Shown here: positions 9,519 through 16,563 of the stretch, piece after piece | How the letters are laid out: every line of letters starts with the position of its first letter | How positions within the stretch are numbered: the stretch's first letter is position 1 | Assembly (NCBI RefSeq): GCF_020618415.1 | Contig: NZ_CP085344.1 | Span: 1,201,001 to 1,265,000 of the forward strand | Length of the DNA stretch: 64,000 bases | Reading direction: 5' to 3' | From: Cupriavidus sp. MP-37 | Lineage (GTDB): Bacteria > Pseudomonadota > Gammaproteobacteria > Burkholderiales > Burkholderiaceae | Position numbers and translations under genes: made by a program | Notes under the pieces: generated by a model | What the model was told of the DNA's origin: nothing | The model's database searches: none | Seen by the model: the letters and a program-made list of their open reading frames with translations, nothing else

Positions 9519-10610
9519 ATGACGACCGCCGCCGCCTATCCCTACCAGCCGGTCAAGGAGCGGGGAACCCTGCGTTCCTTCCTGCTCGCGCTGCTCATGC
9601 ACCTGCTGCTGGCCGTGGTGCTGTACTACGGCGTGAGCTGGCAGAGCAGCACCCCGGTCGGCGCCGAGGCCGAACTGTGGGAGGAAATCCCCGCCGCCAC
9701 CGCATCTCCGCCGCCACCGCGGCCGCAGCCGGAGCCCGAGCCGGTGGTGCAGCCGCGTCCCGCCCCCCCGCCGCCCCAGGTAAAGAGCAAGGTCGAGGAC
9801 GACGCCGATATCGCGCTGGAGCAGAAGAAGCGCCGGGCCGAGGCCGCCGCGCGCGAAGAAGCCGAGCGCAAGGAAGCGGCACGCAAGGAGGCCGAGCGCA
9901 AGGAAGAAGCTCGCAAGGAAGAGGCGCGCAAGGAGGAGGCGCGCAAGGAGGCCCTGCGCAAGGAGGCCGACCGCAAGGAAGCCGAGCGGCGCGAAGCCGA
10001 GCGCAAGGAAGCGCAGCGCAAGGACGACGCAAAGAAGAAGGCCGCGCAGCAGGAGCAGGAGCGCAAGGAGCAGGCCGAGCGCGAGCGCAAGGAAGCCGCC
10101 GAGGCCAAGGCCAAGGCCCAGGCGGAGGCCAAGGCGAAGGCCCAGGCAGACGCGAAGGCCAAGGCTCAGGCAGACGCCAAGGCCAAGGCGGATGCCGAGG
10201 CCAAGGCCAAGCGCGAGGCCGCCGCCAATGCCCAGCGCAAGAGCGAGCTGGCGCGGCTGCAGGCGCTGGCCGGCGGCTCGGGCGCCGGCGGTGGCGGGGT
10301 CGGCAATGCGGCCGGCGCCGGTGCCGGCGGTGGCGGCAAGGCATCGCCCGGCTATGCCGACCGCGTGCGGCGCCGCGTCAAGCCGAACATCGTCTTTACC
10401 GAGGACGTGCCGGGCAACCCGACCGCGGTGGTCTCGGTGCAGCTGGCGCCGGACGGCTCGCTGCTGTCGGCGCGGCTGTCCAAGTCCAGCGGCAATTCCG
10501 GCTGGGACAACGCCGTGCTGCGCGCGGTCGAGCGTTCCGATCCGCTGCCGCGCGATGAGAACGGCAAGGCGCCGGCCAGCTTCACCATTACCTTCCGGCC
10601 GAAGGACTGA
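9519..10610 (+). CDS. tolA: Cell envelope integrity protein TolA
   Basis: 363 aa from the ATG at 9519; an in-frame TTG at 9504 is less likely. Domain I is one membrane helix (about residues 21-43). A proline-rich linker follows (about 60-90). Domain II is a very regular Lys/Glu/Ala helix (about 97-246) built from repeats such as RKEEA and AKAKAQA. A Gly-rich hinge then leads to domain III (about 277-363), a TonB-like periplasmic domain (PGYADRVRRRVKPNIVF onward). It links the TolQR motor to TolB/Pal at the outer membrane. Confidence 0.95.
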   Translation: MTTAAAYPYQPVKERGTLRSFLLALLMHLLLAVVLYYGVSWQSSTPVGAEAELWEEIPAATASPPPPRPQPEPEPVVQPRPAPPPPQVKSKVEDDADIALEQKKRRAEAAAREEAERKEAARKEAERKEEARKEEARKEEARKEALRKEADRKEAERREAERKEAQRKDDAKKKAAQQEQERKEQAERERKEAAEAKAKAQAEAKAKAQADAKAKAQADAKAKADAEAKAKREAAANAQRKSELARLQALAGGSGAGGGGVGNAAGAGAGGGGKASPGYADRVRRRVKPNIVFTEDVPGNPTAVVSVQLAPDGSLLSARLSKSSGNSGWDNAVLRAVERSDPLPRDENGKAPASFTITFRPKD

Positions 10611-10822
10611 GTGAGGCTGAGTAAACGGCACAGCATGATTTGCAACATAATGCAACCTTCATCGCCGGGTTCCGGTCCCAGCGCTAGCATGACAGGTTGC
10701 CTGACGCAGCCGACGGTGCGTACGCACGCGGACGGGGCATGCGCCATGTGCAATGTCGCATTTGCCCGTGTTGCCGATTGCCTGTCGTGCCCGACGAAAC
10801 TTGAAATCGACTGAGGAGCAGC

Positions 10823-12196
10823 ATGCGAAAGCTTTGGGCCCCCAACTGGCTGTCCGCGAGGCGGCACAACGCAAATCCCCCCGCATCCCCCCGCGCCAGC
10901 CGGCCGGTCCCGCTGGCGGGCCGGCGCGCGCTGATGGCGTGGCTGGCCGCCGCCATGACCATGGCCGCGGGCGCCGCGCACGCGCAGCTCAACGTTGAGA
11001 TTTCGGGGGTGGGCGCGAGCCAGTTCCCGGTGGCGACCGCCAACTTCCAGGGCGAGGCGCAGGCCCCGCAGAACCTGACCGCGATCATCCGTTCGGACCT
11101 GGCGCGCAGCGGCCGTTTCCGCAACGTCGACCCGGGCGGCGCGACCGTGGCCGAGTCCGCCAATGTCGACCTGGGCAGCTGGAAGGCGCGCGGCGCCGAT
11201 GCCTTCGTCGCCGGCAGCGTGACCCCGGCCGCGGGCGGCAAGTACGAAGTGCGCTTCCGCCTGTACGACACCGTCAAGGGCCAGAGCCTGGGCGGGCTGG
11301 CCTTCACCGTCAACCAGTCGCAGCTGCGCGTGACCGCGCACAAGATCGCCGACTACATCTATGAAAAGCTGCTGGGCGAGCGCGGCGTGTTTGCCACGCG
11401 CCTGTCCTACGTGTCGAAGGTGGGCGGCCGCTACCAGCTGCTGATCTCGGATTCGGACGGGCAGAACGCCCAGGTGGCGCTGACCAGCAACGAGCCCATC
11501 ATCTCGCCGTCGTGGTCGCCGGACGGCGCGCGCGTGGCCTACGTCTCGTTCGAGGCCAAGAAGCCGGTGGTGTACGTGCACGACCTGGCCAGCGGCAAGC
11601 GCACGCTGGTGTCGAACCAGAAGGGCAACAACAGCGCGCCGTCGTGGTCGCCGGACGGCCGCCACCTGGCGCTGGCGCTGTCGCGCGACGGCAATACCCA
11701 GATCTACCAGGTCAACGCCGACGGCTCGGGCATCCGCCGCCTGTCGCGCAGCAGCGCCATCGACACCGAGCCGCAGTACTCGCCCGACGGCAAGAGCATC
11801 TATTTCACCAGCGACCGCGGCGGTGCGCCGCAGGTCTACCGCATGCCCGCCTCCGGCGAGGAGGGCGGCGGGGCGCAACGCGTCACCTTCAAGGGCAGCT
11901 ACAACGTGAGCCCGCGGATTTCGCCGGATGGCAAGTACCTGGCGTACATCTCGCGCGGGGGCGGCTTCAAGCTGCAGCTGCAGGACCTGACCAACGGCGA
12001 CGTGACGTCGCTGACCGATACGGCCAACGACGAAGCGCCGAGCTTCGCCGCCAACGGCAAGTACATCCTTTATGCCACCCGCGTGGGCGGTCGCGCGGTG
12101 CTGGCGGCGGTGTCCACTGACGGGCGTACCCGGCAGGTTCTGTCCCTCCAGTCCGGCGATGTTCGCGAGCCGTCCTGGGGTCCTTTCATGCAATAA
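10823..12196 (+). CDS. tolB: Tol-Pal system beta-propeller protein TolB
   Basis: 457 aa. The start at 10823 has a strong ribosome site (GAGGAG, 10813-10818), although it gives an unusually long N-terminus before the signal peptide (hydrophobic core around residues 38-54, cleavage after AHA). The N-terminal domain is followed by a six-bladed propeller with repeated WSPDG / YSPDG motifs. It is periplasmic and binds Pal and TolA. The 212-bp gap from tolA is longer than other gaps in the operon and may hold an internal promoter; I could not pick one with confidence. Confidence 0.96.
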   Translation: MRKLWAPNWLSARRHNANPPASPRASRPVPLAGRRALMAWLAAAMTMAAGAAHAQLNVEISGVGASQFPVATANFQGEAQAPQNLTAIIRSDLARSGRFRNVDPGGATVAESANVDLGSWKARGADAFVAGSVTPAAGGKYEVRFRLYDTVKGQSLGGLAFTVNQSQLRVTAHKIADYIYEKLLGERGVFATRLSYVSKVGGRYQLLISDSDGQNAQVALTSNEPIISPSWSPDGARVAYVSFEAKKPVVYVHDLASGKRTLVSNQKGNNSAPSWSPDGRHLALALSRDGNTQIYQVNADGSGIRRLSRSSAIDTEPQYSPDGKSIYFTSDRGGAPQVYRMPASGEEGGGAQRVTFKGSYNVSPRISPDGKYLAYISRGGGFKLQLQDLTNGDVTSLTDTANDEAPSFAANGKYILYATRVGGRAVLAAVSTDGRTRQVLSLQSGDVREPSWGPFMQ

Positions 12197-12211
12197 CAGG
12201 AGTCATTCACC

Positions 12212-12724
12212 ATGCCTCAACTGATGACCAAAACCCTTGCCGTTGCCGCACTGCTTGCCTTGGGCGCCTGCAGCTCCGGCGTCAAGCTCGACGATACCGC
12301 CAACGCCGGCGCCGGCGCCGCTGGCGGTACCGGTGCCGATCCGCGCGCCGTCACCCCGGTGACCGCCGCCGATCCGCTGAACGACCCGAACAGCCCGCTG
12401 GCCAAGCGCAGCGTCTACTTCGACTTCGACAGCTACACCGTCAAGGCCGACTACCAGGGCATGCTGGGCGCGCACGCCAAGTACCTGGGCGCCAACAAGG
12501 GCCGCAAGATCCTGATCCAGGGCAACACCGACGAACGCGGCACCAGCGAGTACAACCTCGCGCTGGGGCAGAAGCGCGCCGAAGCCGTGCGCCGCTCGCT
12601 GGCCTCGATGGGCGTACCCGACGCCCAGATGGAAGCCGTGAGCCTGGGCAAGGAAAAGCCCAAGGCCACCGGCCACGATGAAGCCTCGTGGGCCGAGAAC
12701 CGCCGCGCGGACATCAACTACTGA
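12212..12724 (+). CDS. pal: Peptidoglycan-associated lipoprotein Pal
   Basis: 170 aa. Lipoprotein signal with lipobox LGAC (Cys20 becomes the lipidated N-terminus), a short Ala/Gly linker, then an OmpA-like peptidoglycan-binding domain (about residues 62-170) with the family pattern YFDFDSY ... NTDERGTSEYN ... GKEKP ... NRRADINY. It anchors the outer membrane to peptidoglycan and is the outer-membrane partner of TolB. It starts 15 bp after tolB. Confidence 0.97.
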   Translation: MPQLMTKTLAVAALLALGACSSGVKLDDTANAGAGAAGGTGADPRAVTPVTAADPLNDPNSPLAKRSVYFDFDSYTVKADYQGMLGAHAKYLGANKGRKILIQGNTDERGTSEYNLALGQKRAEAVRRSLASMGVPDAQMEAVSLGKEKPKATGHDEASWAENRRADINY

Positions 12725-12739
12725 TCTGGACCGCCTTCC

Positions 12740-13498
12740 ATGAAAGCACGCGTTTCCACCCTGTTGTGGCTCGCCGCCGTGGCCGGCGGCGGCATGCTGC
12801 CGCTGTCGCAGGCGCATGCCGGAGTGTTCGACGATGACGAGGCCCGCAAGGCCGTCATCAGCCTGCGCGACCAGTTCAACGGTTTCCAGGCGACCGCGAC
12901 CCAGCGCATCGAGCAGAACAGCCGCAACCTGCTCGAGATGCAGAACCAGCTCGAAGGCCTGCGCCAGGAAGTGGCGCGGCTGCGCGGCCAGAACGAAGTG
13001 CTGCAAAACACGGTGGAAACGCTGCAGAAGCAGCAGAAGGACTACTACGCCGACCTGGATGCGCGCCTGAAGAAATTCGAGCCGCAGCAGGTCACGGTCG
13101 AAGGCCGCGAAGGCATCGCGCAGCCGGGCGAGAAGCCCGAGTACGATGCCGCGCTCAAGCAGTTCCAGGCGGGCGATTTCAAGAGCGCGGGGAATTCTTT
13201 CTCGGCCTTCGTGAAGAAGTACCCGCAGAGCCCGTACCTGCCGCTGGCACAGTACTGGCTCGGCAACTCGCTGTACGCGCAGCGCGACTACAAGGGCTCG
13301 ACCTTCGTGCTGCAGAACATGGTCAACGCCAACCCGACGCACCCCAAGGTGCCGGACGCGATGATCGCCATCGCCAACAACCAGCTCGAGTCGGGTCAGA
13401 AGGCGGCCGCGCGCAAGACGCTGGAGCAGGTGGTGGCGAAGTATCCCGGCACCGAAGGCGCGCAGGCGGCGAGCAACCGGCTCAAGACGCTGAAGTAA
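12740..13498 (+). CDS. cpoB: Cell division coordinator CpoB (YbgF)
   Basis: 252 aa. A signal peptide (cleavage after AHA, about residue 27), a trimerising coiled coil (about 35-110) and three TPR repeats (about 134-252: [43 protein letters not shown]). CpoB binds TolA and PBP1B and couples peptidoglycan synthesis with outer-membrane constriction. It is the last gene of the operon; a terminator follows within 30 bp. Confidence 0.95.
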   Translation: MKARVSTLLWLAAVAGGGMLPLSQAHAGVFDDDEARKAVISLRDQFNGFQATATQRIEQNSRNLLEMQNQLEGLRQEVARLRGQNEVLQNTVETLQKQQKDYYADLDARLKKFEPQQVTVEGREGIAQPGEKPEYDAALKQFQAGDFKSAGNSFSAFVKKYPQSPYLPLAQYWLGNSLYAQRDYKGSTFVLQNMVNANPTHPKVPDAMIAIANNQLESGQKAAARKTLEQVVAKYPGTEGAQAASNRLKTLK

Positions 13499-13526
13499 GC
13501 GTCGGCGGCGGCACCGCCCGCCATCT

Positions 13527-13553
13527 CAAAGGCTCGCTTCGGCGGGCCTTTTT
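13527..13553 (+). terminator. Rho-independent terminator of tol-pal operon
   Basis: AAAGGCTCGC / GCGGGCCTTT hairpin with a TTCG tetraloop (one G-T pair) directly followed by a T-run. It is placed 30 bp after the cpoB stop. Confidence 0.9.
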
Positions 13554-13623
13554 CGTTTGTCGCGCTAGAATATGCGATTCGCCTGAATGTTCTTGCGCGC
13601 CGCTCCCCGGCGCGACCCGCACC

Positions 13624-14307
13624 ATGACCCAACGCGCCATCGTCCTGCTGTCCGGCGGACTCGACTCCGCCACCGTCCTTGCCATGGCCCGCGCCCAGGG
13701 CTTCGAGACCTATGCGCTGTCGATGCGCTACGGCCAGCGCCATTCCTCGGAACTGGAAGCCGCCAAGCGCGTGGCCGCGGCCCTGGGCGCGGTGCGCCAC
13801 GAGATCGTCGACCTCGACCTGCGCCGCTTCGGCGGCTCGGCGCTGACCGACGACGCGCTGGAGGTCCCCACCGACGGCGCCAGCGGCGGCATCCCCGTCA
13901 CCTACGTGCCGGCGCGCAACACCATCATGCTGTCGCTGGCGCTCGGCTGGGCCGAGGCGGTAGGCGGGCGCGACCTCTTCTTCGGCGCCAACGCGGTCGA
14001 CTATTCCGGCTACCCGGACTGTCGCCCGGAATACGTCGCGGCCTACGAGACCCTGGCCAACCTGGCGACCAAGGCCGGCGTCGAGGGCGACCGCTTCCGC
14101 GTGCATGCACCCATCATCGACATGACCAAGGGCGAGATCATCCGCGCCGGCATCGCCCTCGGCGTCGACTACAGCCTGACGGTATCGTGCTACCAGGCCG
14201 ACGACGACGGCCGTGCCTGCGGCGTGTGCGATTCCTGCCGCATCCGCCGCGCCGGCTTCGAGGCCGCCGGCGTGCCCGACCCGACCCGCTACCAGGCCGC
14301 CGCCTGA
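13624..14307 (+). CDS. queC: 7-cyano-7-deazaguanine (preQ0) synthase QueC
   Basis: 227 aa. ATP-dependent conversion of 7-carboxy-7-deazaguanine and ammonia to preQ0, a step of queuosine biosynthesis. The PP-loop SGGLDS is at residues 10-15, and a C-terminal zinc site is formed by the cysteines in [18 protein letters not shown]. queD and queE are not in this window. It follows the tol-pal terminator, as in other Burkholderiaceae; a TAGAAT hexamer at 13566 may be its -10. Confidence 0.96.
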   Translation: MTQRAIVLLSGGLDSATVLAMARAQGFETYALSMRYGQRHSSELEAAKRVAAALGAVRHEIVDLDLRRFGGSALTDDALEVPTDGASGGIPVTYVPARNTIMLSLALGWAEAVGGRDLFFGANAVDYSGYPDCRPEYVAAYETLANLATKAGVEGDRFRVHAPIIDMTKGEIIRAGIALGVDYSLTVSCYQADDDGRACGVCDSCRIRRAGFEAAGVPDPTRYQAAA

Positions 14308-14332
14308 ACCTGAGCCAGCCGTTCCCGCCCCC

Positions 14333-15448
14333 ATGCCTGAAATCGATCTTGCCGCGCTGTCGCGTTCGGTGCTGCTGAGCACCTTTGTCCTGACCTTCCT
14401 GTTCGGCGCGGTGCTGCAGCGCACGCACTTCTGCACCATGGGCGCGGTCTCGGACATCGTCAACATGGGCGACTGGAGCCGCATGCGCATGTGGGCGCTG
14501 GCGATCGGCGTGGCCATGATCGGCACCGGGGTGCTGGCCTGGAGCGGCGCGATCGACCCGACCAAGACCATCTATGCCGCCAGCAAGCTGGCCTGGCTGT
14601 CGGCGCTGGCCGGCGGGCTGATGTTCGGCTTCGGCATGGTGCTGGCCTCGGGCTGCGGCAGCAAGACGCTGGTGCGGATCGGCGCGGGCAACCTGAAGTC
14701 GCTGGTGGTGTTCGTGTTCCTGGGGTTGTCGGCCTACATGACGCTGCGCGGCGTGTTCGGCGTGGTGCGCGTCAATACCGTCGATGCGGTGGCGCTGGCG
14801 CTGCCGACCACGCAGGACCTGCCGTCGGTGCTGGCGCAGGGCACCGGTGCGGCGCGCGGCGTGCTGCAGCTGGCGCTGGGCCTGGCGCTCGGCGGCGTGC
14901 TGGCGGCGTGGGCGCTGGCGGGGCGCGGCTTCCGTACCTTCGACAACCTGCTGGGCGGCATCGGCGTGGGCCTGATCATCGTGGCGATGTGGTACGTGTC
15001 CGGCCATCTCGGCTACGTCGCCGAAGACCCCAATACGCTGGAGGAGCTGTTCGTCTCGACCAACAGCGGCCGCATGGAAAGCCTGAGCTTCGTCGCGCCG
15101 TATGCCTACACGCTGGACTGGCTGATGCTGTTCAGCGACAAGAGCAAGGTGCTGACCATCGGCATCGTCAGCGTGTTCGGCGTGATCGCCGGAGCGGCCG
15201 CCTATGCGCTGGCCACGCGCACCTTCCGCTGGGAAGGCTTCGGCAATGCCGAGGACGTCGCCAACCACATGGTCGGCGGCATCCTGATGGGCGCGGGCGG
15301 CGTCACCGCGCTGGGCTGCACGGTCGGGCAGGGGCTGTCGGGCGTGTCGACGCTGGCGCTGGGCTCGTTCATTGCGCTGGCCGGGATCCTGGCCGGGGCC
15401 GTGCTGGCGTTCCGCTACCAGATGTGGCGGCTGGAACGCATGGTGTGA
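14333..15448 (+). CDS. YeeE/YedE family sulfur-compound transporter
   Basis: 371 aa inner-membrane protein with about ten hydrophobic segments in two YeeE/YedE (DUF395) halves. Conserved cysteines sit in the family motifs: C34 (THFCTMGAVSD), C108 (ASGCGSKTL) and C329 (LGCTVGQGLSG). In the thiosulfate importer TsuA, three such cysteines relay thiosulfate through the protein, so uptake of thiosulfate or a related sulfur compound is the likely role; the substrate is inferred. The start at 14333 is 25 bp after queC. An upstream extension of the frame overlaps queC and is not used. Confidence 0.85.
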   Translation: MPEIDLAALSRSVLLSTFVLTFLFGAVLQRTHFCTMGAVSDIVNMGDWSRMRMWALAIGVAMIGTGVLAWSGAIDPTKTIYAASKLAWLSALAGGLMFGFGMVLASGCGSKTLVRIGAGNLKSLVVFVFLGLSAYMTLRGVFGVVRVNTVDAVALALPTTQDLPSVLAQGTGAARGVLQLALGLALGGVLAAWALAGRGFRTFDNLLGGIGVGLIIVAMWYVSGHLGYVAEDPNTLEELFVSTNSGRMESLSFVAPYAYTLDWLMLFSDKSKVLTIGIVSVFGVIAGAAAYALATRTFRWEGFGNAEDVANHMVGGILMGAGGVTALGCTVGQGLSGVSTLALGSFIALAGILAGAVLAFRYQMWRLERMV

Positions 15449-15471
15449 GCGCGTTGGCGCGCGCCGCGTGC

Positions 15472-15501
15472 TTGACACATCGAGAATCGCATTACTATAA
15501 T
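15472..15501 (+). promoter_or_regulatory. Consensus sigma-70 promoter of tRNA-Lys
   Basis: A perfect TTGACA (15472-15477), an 18-bp spacer and a perfect TATAAT (15496-15501). The tRNA begins 17 bp after the -10. Such a full consensus is expected for a strong stable-RNA promoter. Confidence 0.93.
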
Positions 15502-15518
15502 CGCGGTTCTGTTTTTTC

Positions 15519-15594
15519 GGGTCGTTAGCTCAGTCGGTAGAGCAGCGGACTTTTAATCCGTTGGTCGCGTGTTCGAGTCACGCACGACCCACCA
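15519..15594 (+). tRNA. tRNA-Lys (anticodon UUU)
   Basis: 76 nt including an encoded CCA. Acceptor GGGTCGT pairs with ACGACCC, the D arm is GCTC...GAGC, the anticodon stem is GCGGA/TCCGT with loop CTTTTAA (anticodon TTT at 15552-15554), and the T arm is GCGTG-TTCGAGT-CACGC. All stems pair fully (counting G-U), so this is a functional lysine tRNA. Confidence 0.97.
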
Positions 15595-15602
15595 GCATTC
15601 AC

Positions 15603-15636
15603 AAGGGCTTGCGGGCAGTTCGCCGCGGGCCCTTTA
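15603..15636 (+). terminator. Terminator after tRNA-Lys
   Basis: Hairpin with outer stem AAGGGC / GCCCTT and an inner complementary part (TTGCGG / CCGCGG region), followed by TTTATCTATTT. It lies 8 bp past the tRNA CCA and probably ends the tRNA transcript. Confidence 0.7.
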
Positions 15637-15735
15637 TCTATTTGGGCTCGCCGTGACACTCTTGGGGCACTCGCCCCCTACAGAGGACTTCTGGTCGTAA
15701 CGGAGCGGTCAGCCGCAGGCTTTGTGAGGGCGGGG

Positions 15736-16272
15736 ATGACACACGTCGCACTTGATTGGCACCGTATCGAATGGATGCCGGACGAGACTTGGAAGAGAGT
15801 CACATTGCCAAAGCTAGAGGCGCTGGGCATCCGTGCCAGTGATATCGAACGATCAGTCTATGTGATCCGGCTTAATGGAGACTTCTGCATCCAGTACCCG
15901 AAGGGCAGTTCCCCGGCCGTGTATGTCGGGGAGGGAAATTTCCGTAGTCGTATCACGAGCCATCGAAAGTGGGTGCACGAACTGAAAGACTTGGTCGGCA
16001 ACTACGGCTTTGAAGTTTGCTTGGCGATTCCCCGGGTTCGAAACAATGGTTTTGCCTACCAAGACGCAGAGGCAGCCATCTTGGCACGATTTGTGGAGAA
16101 GTACGGATCCACGCCCCTGTGGAACAAGCAGCGCGAACGGCTGCGCAGGGACTATTCCTATAGCCGGAGCCAAATAGACAGAGCCGTCGGTAAGAGGAGT
16201 GGCGCCAAATACAAATGGGCGCTGGCACCCCTACGCTCATCTCCCTTCTTTCGAAGTTACGGCAAGGTATGA
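15736..16272 (+). CDS. Stand-alone GIY-YIG domain protein, possible nuclease
   Basis: 178 aa from the ATG at 15736; a GTG at 15724 is an in-frame alternative. I see a divergent GIY-YIG nuclease pattern: SVY at 40-42 (GIY position), YVG at 63-65 (YIG position), then R70/R72 followed by SH, the metal-ligand-type E112 (DAEAAIL) and N130 (PLWNKQRE). No extra DNA-binding domain is obvious; the C-terminal 40 residues are basic. Base composition is visibly less GC-rich than its neighbours. It sits directly downstream of tRNA-Lys without an integrase or a repeat of the tRNA end, so acquisition by transfer is suspected, not shown. Its target and role are unknown. Confidence 0.6.
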   Translation: MTHVALDWHRIEWMPDETWKRVTLPKLEALGIRASDIERSVYVIRLNGDFCIQYPKGSSPAVYVGEGNFRSRITSHRKWVHELKDLVGNYGFEVCLAIPRVRNNGFAYQDAEAAILARFVEKYGSTPLWNKQRERLRRDYSYSRSQIDRAVGKRSGAKYKWALAPLRSSPFFRSYGKV

Positions 16273-16563
16273 AGCCGGCAGCTTGTGGGCGCGCCCCTTA
16301 GTGTTCCGCCAACACATGGATGCAGTGGAAATCCCTTTGGTGGTAGGGACTTAGAACTTCCGGCAAACCGATTGTTGGTCCCTTGTTGTAGATTCATGCC
16401 CGTTGTTCTGCGCTTTTCCGTCTTAGGATAGAGAAGCAAATGCGAAGGGCCTGTGGCGCACGTCACAGGCCCTTTTTGCTTTTTTTTCGTCCGGCATGCC
16501 CCGATGGTAGGGGGCGCTTTAACTAGTTCGAGGTAGAGACGCCGGGCCGGCGCGCGCCGCACA
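16273..16563. other. Non-coding stretch, possible small RNA
   Basis: No convincing gene on either strand. It is richer in A/T than the surroundings and ends in a strong plus-strand terminator (16447-16480). A smaller inverted pair (TCCCT / AGGGA around 16333-16350) lies upstream. The stretch may be the 3' untranslated region of the GIY-YIG gene or may encode a small RNA; it matches no RNA family I recognise. Confidence 0.4.
16447..16480 (+). terminator. Strong Rho-independent terminator
   Basis: Perfect 9-bp stem GGGCCTGTG / CACAGGCCC, an 8-nt loop, followed by TTTTTGC and a second T-run. It ends whatever transcript covers 15.7-16.4 kb and insulates the downstream diguanylate cyclase gene. 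Confidence 0.9.

Noticed and set aside
8991..10655. Minus-strand 554-codon frame opposite tolR-tolA, with Leu/Gly-rich repeats
   Set aside because: The repeats are the antisense image of the Lys/Glu/Ala helix of TolA. Not a gene.
10611..10814. 67-codon plus-strand frame between tolA and tolB
   Set aside because: No start context or recognised motif, and it would abut the tolB ribosome site. Treated as untranslated leader.
15519..16560. tRNA-Lys as the attachment site of a prophage or integrative island
   Set aside because: No second copy of the tRNA 3' end and no integrase were seen. Only the single less GC-rich gene hints at transfer.
16257..16562. 101-codon minus-strand frame downstream of the GIY-YIG gene
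   Set aside because: Runs through a strong terminator hairpin, has low-complexity content and no ribosome site.
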